From assembly GCF_003991195.1 (NCBI RefSeq), contig NZ_RCWL01000005.1:133078-197077 (forward strand): a DNA stretch of 64,000 bases, given 5' to 3'. The notes beneath the pieces are model-generated. The model did no database searches. It saw only the letters and a list, made by a program, of their open reading frames with translations, and was not told the DNA's origin. Positions 54,440 through 63,160 of this stretch are shown here, piece after piece. This stretch comes from Gynurincola endophyticus (GTDB taxonomy: Bacteria; Bacteroidota; Bacteroidia; Chitinophagales; Chitinophagaceae). Position 1 is the first letter of the stretch, and every line of letters starts with the position of its first letter. The translations under genes were made by a program, and so were the position numbers.

Positions 54440-54681
54440 TTACATTTCCTTTACTACTCTAAACCCTTCTTTTACTATCATTTAGGCTGTTTTTCTTTCC
54501 TTTACTTGTTGCTAATTTTCCCTTTTTTTGCTTATATTTGTTTCTAATCTGTTACTGATAGCAACAGGTTTGTTGGTAGCAACAAGATTTTTAGCAACAG
54601 GCGAAATCATGTTACATAGAGATACACCCCGATACAAAGGGATATTCTCTGAGACATTTTTAAGCCAAAAAGGAAAACACC
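54440..54681. repeat. Repeat-rich element terminus (candidate integrase arm sites)
   Basis: 242 bases without a gene. TAGCAACA occurs at 54559, 54577 and 54592 in direct orientation and once inverted (54507-54514). An 11-base direct repeat TTTCCTTTACT lies at 54445 and 54496. Clusters like this beside an att core are typical binding sites for tyrosine recombinases and excisionases; the link is inferred. Confidence 0.5.
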
Positions 54682-55035
54682 ATGAGCAGCAGTATAGAAG
54701 TTCCAAAGATTTGTCAGGACTGCGGAAAGTCTTTCATCGCAAAGACAACCGTAACCAAATTTTGCAGCCACAAGTGCGCCTCCCGAAACTACAAGAAGCG
54801 TAAGCGAGAAGAAAAGGTTGAGGAGGTCGCCCCTATCGTGGTACAGAGAATTGAATACAATCAGGAACAGTTGAAGGACAAAGATTTTCTCAGTGTTGAT
54901 GAAACCTGCAAGCTCTTGGGTGCAAGCCGCATGACAATCTATCGGCACATAAAAGCCGGAAACATCAGAGCAGCAAAGATTGGCAGTCGCACAATCATCA
55001 AGAGAACCGAAATCGATAAACTGTTTCAGATATGA
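54682..55035 (+). CDS. Zinc-ribbon/helix-turn-helix excisionase-like protein
   Basis: 117 residues. The N-terminal part has four Cys in the pattern C11-x2-C14-x13-C28-x3-C32, followed by a very basic stretch (YKKRKREEK), which looks like a small zinc-binding DNA-contact module. The C-terminal half is an excisionase-type winged helix-turn-helix (FLSVDETCKLLGASRMTIYR, then HIKAGNIRAAKIG). Its stop overlaps the integrase start by 4 bases (ATGA), so the two are translationally coupled. It probably directs excision or regulates the integrase. Confidence 0.75.
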   Translation: MSSSIEVPKICQDCGKSFIAKTTVTKFCSHKCASRNYKKRKREEKVEEVAPIVVQRIEYNQEQLKDKDFLSVDETCKLLGASRMTIYRHIKAGNIRAAKIGSRTIIKRTEIDKLFQI

Positions 55036-56126
55036 AGGTAACACTAAGACAACGCAACCAAGGCGGACAGACCAGCTTATACCTCGACTATTACCATAAA
55101 GGAAAGCGGAAAACCGAGTACCTAAAATTGTACCTCGACCCCAATGCTAAAACCAAGGAGGAAAAAGAGGTCAACAAAAAGACCATGCAATTAGCAGAGA
55201 CTATCAGGGCACAAAGACAAATCGAAATCCAAAACGGTGTTTATGGCTTTCGTGATCAGGAGAAGCAAAAAGGCAGCTTCCTTTCCTACATTGAATTGCT
55301 TGCACAGCAAAGGGATGACAGCCCCGGCAATCATGGCAATTGGACCAGCATGATTAAGCACCTGAAAGCCTTTTGCAACTATGATTTATCTTTCACGGAA
55401 GTGGACAGGCAGTTTGTCCAGGACTTCAAACAGTACCTTGATAAGAAGGCCATAGCCCACGGAAATCAGAAGCTATCCCAAAACTCCAAGTACTCCTATT
55501 TCAATAAGCTAAGGGCAGCCCTGAAACAGGCCGTGAAAGACGGCATCATTCCAACCAATCCTTCTGAAGGTGTAGAAGCTTTCAAGCAAGGAGAACCGGA
55601 AAGAGAGTTTTTGACACTGGAAGAGCTGCAAGCAGCAGTAAAGGCAGAATGTGAAATTCCAATCCTAAAAACGGCATTCATTTTTTCATGCCTTACAGGG
55701 TTGCGCTGGTCAGATATAAACAAGCTCGTTTGGTCGGAAGTACAGCACTCAAATGAAATGGGCTACTATATTCGATTCAGACAGAAGAAAACCAAAGGAG
55801 CGGAAACCCTACCCATTTCAGAACAAGCCTTCGGCTTGCTCGGAGAACGTGAGGAAAGAGAAGAAAGAGTTTTCAAAGGTTTGAAGTATTCGGCATGGCA
55901 CAACCTGAAATTGCAACAATGGATGATGAAAGCCGGAATCTCCAAAACAATCACTTTCCATTGCGCCCGTCATACCTATGCCACATTGCAGCTTACAATG
56001 GGAACCGATATTTACACGGTTTCAAAGCTCTTAGGCCATAGGGAATTGAAAACAACCCAAGTCTATGCGAAAATCATAGACGACAAGAAGAAAGAGGCGG
56101 CCAGTAAAATCAAACTTGACCTATGA
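55032..56126 (+). CDS. Tyrosine recombinase (integrase)
   Basis: 364 residues. An N-terminal arm-binding segment (MKVTLRQRNQGGQTSLYLDY), a SAM-like core-binding domain (about residues 75-170), and a catalytic domain with Arg in LTGLRWSDINKL (about 225), FHCARHTYATL (His and Arg, about 308-311), LLGHRELKTT (about 334) and the nucleophile Tyr in TQVYAKI (about 345). This is the Bacteroidota integrase type found in conjugative and mobilizable elements. It probably recombines at the mnmE 3' end. Confidence 0.93.
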   Translation: MKVTLRQRNQGGQTSLYLDYYHKGKRKTEYLKLYLDPNAKTKEEKEVNKKTMQLAETIRAQRQIEIQNGVYGFRDQEKQKGSFLSYIELLAQQRDDSPGNHGNWTSMIKHLKAFCNYDLSFTEVDRQFVQDFKQYLDKKAIAHGNQKLSQNSKYSYFNKLRAALKQAVKDGIIPTNPSEGVEAFKQGEPEREFLTLEELQAAVKAECEIPILKTAFIFSCLTGLRWSDINKLVWSEVQHSNEMGYYIRFRQKKTKGAETLPISEQAFGLLGEREEREERVFKGLKYSAWHNLKLQQWMMKAGISKTITFHCARHTYATLQLTMGTDIYTVSKLLGHRELKTTQVYAKIIDDKKKEAASKIKLDL

Positions 56127-57139
56127 GCAATCAAACCAAAATACTTGACGATATTCTCTACCAGGGGCTTCGCCCTTGGTCAGAGAAAAACAGCGTGGAC
56201 GAAAAGTTTGCTCCAAAGTTCCGTTCCCTGAAAGAAGTCTCCACCGATTACCCATTCCGGTATGAAATCAAATTTGAAAGGCCATTTGACAACAAAACCA
56301 AATACTACTCAAAGCTGATTCTGAACACCCTCAAGACAGACGTTGAAAGGCTCTACAACCTCATCAGTGAAGACGATACAGAAAACCTCATCCGCTATTG
56401 GCTGGATGACACCCTCAACAAGCGTTTAAAGACCCGCTTAAAAGACATTGGAAAGCTGATTAAAGAGAAGGACTTTGATTTGACATACATAGATCCCAAG
56501 AAAGCTTCCATTGAGTTTGACCAGGCACACAAAGCCAACACCTATATCATCCAATTGCTAAAGCTTGCATACATGCAGCTTTATCTTGAAATCCAAGATG
56601 CTTTCAGCACTTGGATTGATGACAATTTGGTGATAGAGGATTTTTACACCCAGCTACTACTTGAACCAATACCGCAGAAACCATTATTGACCGAGATTCA
56701 AATCATTGAGGTTGAAGCAACGGAGAAACCAGTTAAAAAGCCGGAACCTAAACCAAAGGACATTCCATTCAATTCATTTACATACAAGCAACTCAATACC
56801 GCTCAAGAGAAGATTTCCGATTTGTGCAGCAGCTTAAAGTTCAACAACCTGATAAGCCAAGACACAACCGTTCCAAATTTCAAACGAGTATTTTCTAATG
56901 CTGAAATCAAAAATCCTGTAGTCTGGACAGGCACAATCAGCGAACTATTCTATTTCATAAAACTCATTCACACCGACCTGCAATTGGTTGAGAACTTGAA
57001 ACAGAAACAATGGGAAGTTACTTGCCAATGTTTCGTTGATGCTGACGGTAAGCCCTTTGAAAGAGCAAAATTCAGGTCGCAGAAGAAACCGAAACTAACA
57101 GCCCATAAAATTGAAAAGTCCGTTTCCAACCTGAAATAA
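56123..57139 (+). CDS. Mobile-element protein of unknown function
   Basis: 338 residues, overlapping the integrase gene by 4 bases, so part of the same operon. Acidic/basic mixed helices fill the first 190 residues, then a Pro/Lys linker (EKPVKKPEPKPKDIPF), then a C-terminal domain of about 115 residues with FKRVFSNAEIKNPVVWTGT. No catalytic motif recognised. Its coupling to int suggests a role in recombination or its control. A terminator follows. Confidence 0.65.
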   Translation: MSNQTKILDDILYQGLRPWSEKNSVDEKFAPKFRSLKEVSTDYPFRYEIKFERPFDNKTKYYSKLILNTLKTDVERLYNLISEDDTENLIRYWLDDTLNKRLKTRLKDIGKLIKEKDFDLTYIDPKKASIEFDQAHKANTYIIQLLKLAYMQLYLEIQDAFSTWIDDNLVIEDFYTQLLLEPIPQKPLLTEIQIIEVEATEKPVKKPEPKPKDIPFNSFTYKQLNTAQEKISDLCSSLKFNNLISQDTTVPNFKRVFSNAEIKNPVVWTGTISELFYFIKLIHTDLQLVENLKQKQWEVTCQCFVDADGKPFERAKFRSQKKPKLTAHKIEKSVSNLK

Positions 57140-57184
57140 GGTACTCTGCACTTTACACCTTCTATCTTTTTTCTGTTTTTGTTT

Positions 57185-57220
57185 AGCCCTCTTTTGCTCA
57201 AAAAGGGGGCTTTTATTTTT
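57185..57220 (+). terminator. Terminator of the integrase operon
   Basis: An inverted repeat of about 11 bp with one mismatch (AGCCCTCTTTT with AAAAGGGGGCT) followed by a T-rich tract, 45 bases after the stop. Confidence 0.65.
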
Positions 57221-57228
57221 CATGCCCC

Positions 57229-57250
57229 ACTCTGCACTCTGCACTCTGCA
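57229..57250. repeat. Tandem heptamer (ACTCTGC)3
   Basis: Three head-to-tail copies of ACTCTGC at 57229-57249. Single related copies (CTCTGCACT near 57143, TTCTGCACT near 57263) flank it. Short microsatellite-like tract in a non-coding region. Confidence 0.6.
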
Positions 57251-57370
57251 CTGCACCTTGCTTTCTGCACTCATAACGCCCTGTTAGCCATTCTAATTTA
57301 GCCCCGTATTCGACAATCGAATATGACATTTGGCCAGATGTCCATTTCCTAATTCATAATTGATTAAGTC

Positions 57371-57670
57371 ATGGACGAAATAATTGAACGTCTTGAAAAT
57401 CTCCAACGCCTAATTGAGAACCAGGGGATTTACACAAAGGAAGTTTTAAACTTCAATGAAGCTTGCCAGTATCTGGAGCTTTCCCAATCTCACTTGTACA
57501 AGTTGACAAGTGCAGGGAGCATTCCGCACTACAAGCCCAATGGAAAGAAGCTCTATTTCAAAAGAAGCGAGTTGGAAAGCTGGTTGCTACGCAACCGCAA
57601 TTCCACTCAGGAAGAAATAGACCAAAGGGCAGCGGATTACCTAATCAAGAAAGGGAGGGTGAAGCTATGA
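57371..57670 (+). CDS. Helix-turn-helix (excisionase-type) protein
   Basis: 99 residues. A short coiled helix, then a MerR/excisionase-like DNA-binding domain: FNEACQYLELSQSHLYKLTS and HYKPNGKKLYFKRSELESWL. The stop overlaps the next gene's ATG by 4 bases. In Bacteroidota elements such proteins regulate excision and the replication/mobilisation operon. Confidence 0.8.
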   Translation: MDEIIERLENLQRLIENQGIYTKEVLNFNEACQYLELSQSHLYKLTSAGSIPHYKPNGKKLYFKRSELESWLLRNRNSTQEEIDQRAADYLIKKGRVKL

Positions 57671-57963
57671 ACGAGATAATGGATATGATCTTGACGCTAA
57701 CTCAAGACATAAAAACAGTCAAAGCCTACCTCCTCAACTTCCATAAATCACGCTTGGAGCAATTCAGCGAAGAGTGGATTGATGGACAGGTAGTGATGCA
57801 AACGCTTCACATCAGCAAAAGAACCCTCCAATCCCTTCGGGATAGTGGGGTTCTTCCCTACAGCCGAATCAATGGCAAATTCTACTACAAGGTTTCTGAT
57901 ATAGAAGCCTTGCTGGAATCCAATTACTCACCTTCAAAATCAAAGCACTATGGAGGTAAGTAG
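57667..57963 (+). CDS. Second small helix-turn-helix protein
   Basis: 98 residues from the ATG at 57667, chosen because it couples to the upstream gene by an ATGA overlap; the frame is open further upstream but that part is inside the previous gene. The DNA-binding part is VMQTLHISKRTLQSLRDSGV followed by PYSRINGKFYYKVSDIEALL. Overlaps the primase-like gene by 14 bases. Confidence 0.78.
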   Translation: MNEIMDMILTLTQDIKTVKAYLLNFHKSRLEQFSEEWIDGQVVMQTLHISKRTLQSLRDSGVLPYSRINGKFYYKVSDIEALLESNYSPSKSKHYGGK

Positions 57964-58870
57964 AAAAGCCATTCTCGACAAAACGCACTACGGCTTAAAT
58001 ATCTACGCCTATGTGCTGCGACAGTACTATCCGGGTGAAACAGTCCTTTCCCTTTCGGGAAGGGACTGCAAACCTGCGAAGAACCCATTCAATGCGGACA
58101 AGCCTACATTGTTGGTAAAGGTTGTTGACGGTTGTGCTACGCACACCGATTCAGAAGAAGCCATTGCACAAGGCAATGTCTTTGATTTTGCAGCACTGCA
58201 TTACAGCCTCGAAGGGCAAGCCCTTCTCGACAAGCTGAATGAAGAACTGCATTTGCGTATCGGTAAGCAACAGGGTTTTTACACTCAGGCAGATTCGCAA
58301 CCTACGGTTGCTCTACCTGAAATAGTCAAACCGGCTCCGCCAGTTTTCAGCTATTTCAATAAGCCTGTCACCAATGTAACACCAAGTCGGCAAGCCTCCT
58401 TGGTTGAGGTGTACAACCTTATCAAAGGCAATGAATTTGCATCGTGTACAAGTACACTCCGCAACATTCCCGACCCGAAGGAAGCCAGAAAATTCAAGGC
58501 TCAAAATTTCGATTATGTAACCTTCTCAGGCACTTTCTCAAAGAGAAATGATGCAAACCTCCAAAGACATTCAGGTTTGCTCACAATCGATTTTGACCAC
58601 ATTCAGGACATTCCTACACTCAAGGCAGCACTACTCAACGACCACTACTTTGAAACGGAGCTACTGTTTGTATCTCCTTCAGGTGATGGCCTCAAATGGG
58701 TAATTCCAATCGACTTGACGCAGGCAAAACACCAGGACTATTTCAAGGCAGTGGCAAACTACGTTTCCCACACTTACCAACTCGAAATAGACCAATCAGG
58801 GAAGGACATTTCAAGAGCCTGTTTCCTTCCGCATGATTCAGAAATATTCATCAATCCTAAATACTTGTAG
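57950..58870 (+). CDS. BT4734/VirE-N-type primase-like protein
   Basis: 306 residues. The first about 105 residues resemble a CHC2-like DNA-binding region (LSGRDCKPAKNPFNADKPTL, then GNVFDFAALHY). The second half is a BT4734-like domain with the carboxylate motif LTIDFDHIQDI, FVSPSGDGLKWV and SGKDISRACFLPHDSE, the pattern of archaeo-eukaryotic primase-like enzymes. With the next gene it probably forms the replication module of the element. Confidence 0.8.
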   Translation: MEVSRKAILDKTHYGLNIYAYVLRQYYPGETVLSLSGRDCKPAKNPFNADKPTLLVKVVDGCATHTDSEEAIAQGNVFDFAALHYSLEGQALLDKLNEELHLRIGKQQGFYTQADSQPTVALPEIVKPAPPVFSYFNKPVTNVTPSRQASLVEVYNLIKGNEFASCTSTLRNIPDPKEARKFKAQNFDYVTFSGTFSKRNDANLQRHSGLLTIDFDHIQDIPTLKAALLNDHYFETELLFVSPSGDGLKWVIPIDLTQAKHQDYFKAVANYVSHTYQLEIDQSGKDISRACFLPHDSEIFINPKYL

Positions 58871-58873
58871 GAC

Positions 58874-60691
58874 ATGGAAAGAAAAACATTCAATCCGCAG
58901 GATTGGCTTAATCAGCCAACCCCGCAACCGAAAGTTACAGAGCAACAAACTTTCAATACAGATTCTCAAATAGACGAAGTAGAACGTATCATCCAGAGCA
59001 TTGAAGCCAACCGAACAGATATTACCTCCACGTATAGCGATTGGGTAAATGTCGGCTTTGCCTTTGCTGATGAGTTTGGTGAGAACGGCAGAAACCTTTT
59101 CCATAGAGTAAGCCAGTTCTATCCCGATTATTCCGCTACGGAGTGCGACAAGCAATTTGACAATTGCTTGAAATCAAAAGGTCATGGCGTTTCACTAAAG
59201 ACCTTTTTCTACCTCGCCAAAGATGCAGGAATTGACATTACACCTCCACGGACAGAAAAACAGGATCATCGTACTTTCAAAAGTGAAAAGCTGAATAGTA
59301 GTCAATCTGAATACCAACAGCCCGAAAATCAGGAACCCGAAGAAATGCCAACCTTTCCAGATTCCTTGTTTCCTGAACTTCCTGAATTTCTGCAAAAGGT
59401 TGTGGCTGTTGCCACCTCCAATGAGGAAAGAGATATTCTACTCCTCGGTTCCCTCGGAGCTATTAGCGCATGTTTGCCCAAAGTATCGGGCATCTATGAT
59501 GGCAAACGAGTATTCCCCAATCTATTCCTATTCATTACAGCCCAGGCATCCGCAGGTAAAGGCCGCTTGGTGCATTGTCGCCAGTTAGTTAACCCTATTC
59601 ACAAAGAATTGAGGGAACAAGCCAAACTCCACAAACAGCACTATGAATTGGAAATGGCAGAATACAACTCCAAGAAGGGAAAGGAAGACGGTATCGAGAA
59701 GCCAGCCAAACCACCTGAAAAAATGCTGTTCATTCCGGCCAACAATAGTTCAACGGGAGCTTATCAACTTTTGGGTGACAGTGATGGCAGAGGGCTAATT
59801 TTCGAGACCGAAGGTGATACCTTAGCGCATGCCTTCAAAAGCGATTACGGAAATTACAGTGATGGCTTTAGAAAAGCCTTTCACCATGAAACCATTTCCT
59901 ACTATCGCAGAACCGACCGTGAGTTTGTGGACATAGAAAGCCCTTGCCTTTCTACTGTCCTTTCAGGAACGCCAAAACAAGTCTCAGCTTTGATACCCAA
60001 CGCTGAAAACGGCTTGTTCAGCCGTTTCATCTTCTATTTCATGAACGTTCGTCCGGTATGGAAAAATGTCTTTGCGAGCCAAACCGATAACGGATTGGAC
60101 GATTACTTTGAAGCCTTGGGCAATGAGTTCTATGAACTCTACAAAGTCATCATGCAGGATGAACCCCGCCAGTTTCACCTTACAGCAGACCAACAGGAGC
60201 AATTCAACCAGGTCTTCGGTCAGATACAGGATAAATACATGAACCTTCAAGGGTTGGACTACATGGCCACTATCAGGAGGTTAGGTTTGATTGCTTACCG
60301 AATCTCCATGATATTCTCCGCTTTGCGGATCATGGAAACAGGTGACACTTCCAAGAAGCTGATTTGTGAAGAAAGGGATTTTCAAGCTTCGCTTTCAATG
60401 GTCAAAGTACTGGTGAAGCATTCAAGCAAAGTGTTTGGAGAACTTCCACAAGAAGAACCCAAGCCAAGCAGAATGAATAAGAAGGAGAAGTTTCTGTATG
60501 CATTGCCACACACCTTCAATCGACAGAAGTATCTCGAAGTAGCAAAAGCCATGAGCATTCCGGCAAAGACAGCCGAAGGCTATATCACCGCTTTTGCCAA
60601 ATCGGGATTAGTTCACCGTGAATCTCAGGACAATTATATCAACACCTCACTTGAGGAAGTTAAGGATTCTAAGGATGCTGAGGACTTATAA
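58874..60691 (+). CDS. PriCT-2/DUF3987 replication protein
   Basis: 605 residues. A PriCT-2-like domain lies at about residues 30-110 (SDWVNVGFAFADEFGENG to SLKTFFYLA). The DUF3987 domain follows from about residue 160, with a P-loop-like FITAQASAGKGRLV and LIFETEGDTLAHAF. A winged-helix-like end (FNRQKYLEVAKAMSIPAK) closes it. DUF3987 proteins are helicase/primase partners in mobile elements. It begins 3 bases after the primase-like gene. Confidence 0.82.
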   Translation: MERKTFNPQDWLNQPTPQPKVTEQQTFNTDSQIDEVERIIQSIEANRTDITSTYSDWVNVGFAFADEFGENGRNLFHRVSQFYPDYSATECDKQFDNCLKSKGHGVSLKTFFYLAKDAGIDITPPRTEKQDHRTFKSEKLNSSQSEYQQPENQEPEEMPTFPDSLFPELPEFLQKVVAVATSNEERDILLLGSLGAISACLPKVSGIYDGKRVFPNLFLFITAQASAGKGRLVHCRQLVNPIHKELREQAKLHKQHYELEMAEYNSKKGKEDGIEKPAKPPEKMLFIPANNSSTGAYQLLGDSDGRGLIFETEGDTLAHAFKSDYGNYSDGFRKAFHHETISYYRRTDREFVDIESPCLSTVLSGTPKQVSALIPNAENGLFSRFIFYFMNVRPVWKNVFASQTDNGLDDYFEALGNEFYELYKVIMQDEPRQFHLTADQQEQFNQVFGQIQDKYMNLQGLDYMATIRRLGLIAYRISMIFSALRIMETGDTSKKLICEERDFQASLSMVKVLVKHSSKVFGELPQEEPKPSRMNKKEKFLYALPHTFNRQKYLEVAKAMSIPAKTAEGYITAFAKSGLVHRESQDNYINTSLEEVKDSKDAEDL

Positions 60692-60810
60692 TCCTTGGCA
60701 TCCTCTATTTCCTCAAAATCCTGAATCTTAAAAAATCAGTCCAACCTCTTTTTTCTTTCTTTTCTTTTCCTATATTGTCCTAAATTTGACAAGTCATAAA
60801 TTAACAGGTC
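60692..60810. promoter_or_regulatory. Promoter and candidate operator of the restriction-modification cargo
   Basis: TAAATTTG at 60781-60788 is a full -7 match, 22 bases before the XRE gene. Overlapping it, TGACAAGTCA (60787-60796) is a short inverted repeat (TGAC/GTCA), and AGTCAT/GGTCAT follow further down. An operator across the -7 box and start site would allow repression by the XRE protein. No other gene is in this gap. Confidence 0.5.
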
Positions 60811-61101
60811 ATGCACTTTGGTGAAAGGATTAGAGAGCTGCGAGAAAGCCAGGGGCTTTTGCAGCGACAATTAGCGGCCAATCTTGAAATAGACACTCCC
60901 ATGTTTAGCAAGATTGAGCGTGGTGATAGGAAGGCGAAGCGTGAACAGGTAGAGCTGTTGGCAGAATTACTCCATACGGATAAACCTCAGCTCCTCACTC
61001 TTTGGTTGGCAGACCAAATTTTTGATTTTGTGAAGGATGAGGCTTTCGCCTCAAATTCCCTTCACATGGTAATTGACTGGATTAAAAACACTAAGAAATA
61101 A
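60811..61101 (+). CDS. XRE-family regulator, candidate controller protein
   Basis: 96 residues. Classic helix-turn-helix: FGERIRELRESQGLLQRQLA followed by MFSKIERGDRKAKREQVELL. The remainder is a short helical tail. Its stop directly abuts the mod start (TAA then ATG), so the two are coupled. Small XRE proteins ahead of restriction-modification genes often act as controllers that delay nuclease expression; that role is inferred. Confidence 0.85.
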   Translation: MHFGERIRELRESQGLLQRQLAANLEIDTPMFSKIERGDRKAKREQVELLAELLHTDKPQLLTLWLADQIFDFVKDEAFASNSLHMVIDWIKNTKK

Positions 61102-63156
61102 ATGAGCATGGACGGCAAATCTTTGAATATTACGGAAGACCTTATCTCCAAATTGAAGGAAATCATTCCGGGTGCCTTTACCGAGGACAAAATCAATGTA
61201 GAACAACTCAAGCAAGTCTTAGGGGAAAGCATTAGTACAGATACAGATCGTTATCAACTTACTTGGGCAGGCAAAAACGAAGCTTATAAGGTTCTTCAAA
61301 TACCTACAACTGAAACTTTAGCACCAAACTTTAATGGTTCAGTAAATTGGGATGATGCTGAAAATATCTTTATTGAAGGAGAGAACCTCAAGGTCCTTAA
61401 AGCATTGCAAAAATCTTATTATGGTAAAGTAAAGTTTATTTCAATAGATCCACCGTATAACACGGGTTCAGATAGTTTTATTTATCCAGACAATTTCTCG
61501 GAAACTAAAGAAGAGTACCTCAAAAAGCTTGGGGAGAAGGATGAGGAAGGTTACATGACAAGAGAAGGTCTATTTCGGCCTAATCGAAAAGAGAACGGCC
61601 AATTTCACTCAAATTGGCTTTCCATGATGCTACCACGACTATTTTTAGCGAGAAACTTACTCAAAGAAGATGGGGCTATATTGATTCATATAGACGAGCA
61701 TGAGCAAGCCAACCTTTCACTCTTATTAAATGAAATTTTTGGAGAGGATAATTTGATTGGCAATATTATTTGGGATAAAGGCAATCCCAAGGGTGACGCA
61801 ATGGGTATTGCATATCAGCATGAATCAATTCTGGTTTATGCTAAAAACAAAGAAAAATTTCTTTCTGAAACAGATTTATCACGAAAGAAAAAGAATGCTG
61901 AAAGGATGCTCAAAAAGGCATCAGAACTATACAAGCTACTTAATACTATTGACATTCCAGCAGAAGTTAAGAAAGTCCATAAAGAATTTAATCTGCCAGA
62001 TGAAGTCTTGACCAAAGCCAAACGTAAATTCACTTTAGAGGAAATTAATTCACAATTTAATACTTGGATAAAAAAGCAAGGATTATCTGGTGGTGAAGCT
62101 GCATACAATAAGATTGATGAAAATGGAAATGTATACAGGCTGGTTTCAATGGCATGGCCAAATAAAAAGAAAGCACCAGATGATTACTTTGTTCCATTAA
62201 TTCATCCCGTAACCAATAAAGCTTGCCCACTACCTCAAAGAGGTTGGCGGTTCCCTACTTCTACAATGAAGGAGTTGTTGGATAAAGGAGAAATAGTCTT
62301 TGGAGCCGACCATACAGTTCAACCACAACGGAAGTATTTGTTGAAGGAAAATATGTCTGAAAACTTACCCTCAATTCTTTTTTATGGCGGTAGTGATGAC
62401 AGTTTGCTGAGAAACTTAGACTTAGAATTTGAAAATCCCAAACCAGTTGAGTTCACTAAATCACTTATTCAAGCATTTACAAAACCAAACAGTTTTGATA
62501 TTGTATTAGACTTTTTCGCAGGTTCTGGAACAACAGCACATGCGGTCATTGAATGCAATAAATCAGACAACGGAAATAGACGATTTATTTGTGTCCAACT
62601 TCCCGAAAAAATTGATGAAGATTCAGATATGTTCAAAAGGGGTTTTGCATCAATTGCAGAACTTACAACTGAACGTATTAAAAGAGTTTTTACGGACTAT
62701 AATGCTTCACAAGCCCAACAACTGAATTTTAATAACAAAAAGCCAATAGGCTTCCGCAGCTTCGTTTTAACTGCGTCCAATTTTAAAATATGGAGAGGCG
62801 ACATGATTTCGAATGAAGAAGAACTTCTCAATCAAATATCCATGTTTAACGATTCGATTAAATCAAATTCTGCCTCTATAAATATCCTATGGGAACTAGT
62901 TTTAAAGAGTGGTCTTCCATTGACAGAAAAGATAGAGAAAGTAGAACTTGGGAAATCCGAAATAATATATCTCACTGAAGGTCATCGCATAGCATTCTGC
63001 CTAGACAAGTTTACCCCTGAAATACAAGCTAAAATCATTGAATTAGCTCCTTCGCTTTTTGTCTGTTTGGACTCTCTATTCAATAAGGACGATCGAAACA
63101 AAACAAACACTCAGCTTAAACTGCAAGACAGCGGCATTGAGTTCAAAACACTTTGA
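61102..63156 (+). CDS. mod: Type III-like adenine-specific DNA methyltransferase (Mod)
   Basis: 684 residues. The catalytic motif IV SIDPPYNTGSDSFIY (about residues 116-130) precedes the SAM-binding motif I LDFFAGSGTTAHAV (about 472-485), the beta-class order found in Type III Mod proteins. The long segment between (about 200-440) would hold the target-recognition domain. It probably makes N6-methyladenine and, with Res, recognises the target site. No simple-sequence repeat that would support phase variation is present. The coding sequence is visibly richer in A and T than the replication genes before it, suggesting a different origin. Confidence 0.9.
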   Translation: MSMDGKSLNITEDLISKLKEIIPGAFTEDKINVEQLKQVLGESISTDTDRYQLTWAGKNEAYKVLQIPTTETLAPNFNGSVNWDDAENIFIEGENLKVLKALQKSYYGKVKFISIDPPYNTGSDSFIYPDNFSETKEEYLKKLGEKDEEGYMTREGLFRPNRKENGQFHSNWLSMMLPRLFLARNLLKEDGAILIHIDEHEQANLSLLLNEIFGEDNLIGNIIWDKGNPKGDAMGIAYQHESILVYAKNKEKFLSETDLSRKKKNAERMLKKASELYKLLNTIDIPAEVKKVHKEFNLPDEVLTKAKRKFTLEEINSQFNTWIKKQGLSGGEAAYNKIDENGNVYRLVSMAWPNKKKAPDDYFVPLIHPVTNKACPLPQRGWRFPTSTMKELLDKGEIVFGADHTVQPQRKYLLKENMSENLPSILFYGGSDDSLLRNLDLEFENPKPVEFTKSLIQAFTKPNSFDIVLDFFAGSGTTAHAVIECNKSDNGNRRFICVQLPEKIDEDSDMFKRGFASIAELTTERIKRVFTDYNASQAQQLNFNNKKPIGFRSFVLTASNFKIWRGDMISNEEELLNQISMFNDSIKSNSASINILWELVLKSGLPLTEKIEKVELGKSEIIYLTEGHRIAFCLDKFTPEIQAKIIELAPSLFVCLDSLFNKDDRNKTNTQLKLQDSGIEFKTL

Positions 63157-63160
63157 TGAT

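Noticed and set aside
57229..57250. CRISPR-like repeats
   Set aside because: The heptamers are directly tandem without spacers and far too short.
57463..57666. Longer version of the second helix-turn-helix protein
   Set aside because: The extra part overlaps the preceding gene out of frame; the ATGA overlap at 57667 explains translation.
61102..63156. Phase-variable mod gene
   Set aside because: No long homopolymer or tandem repeat is present in the coding region or promoter.
61102..63156. BREX-type PglX methyltransferase
   Set aside because: The order of motifs (DPPY before the SAM-binding motif) and a Res-like gene after it fit a Type III system; no other BREX genes are present in the window.
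63059..63160. Upstream extension of the putative nuclease gene to a non-ATG start
   Set aside because: It lies inside the mod gene in another frame; the ATG at 63161, just after the mod stop, is a better start.
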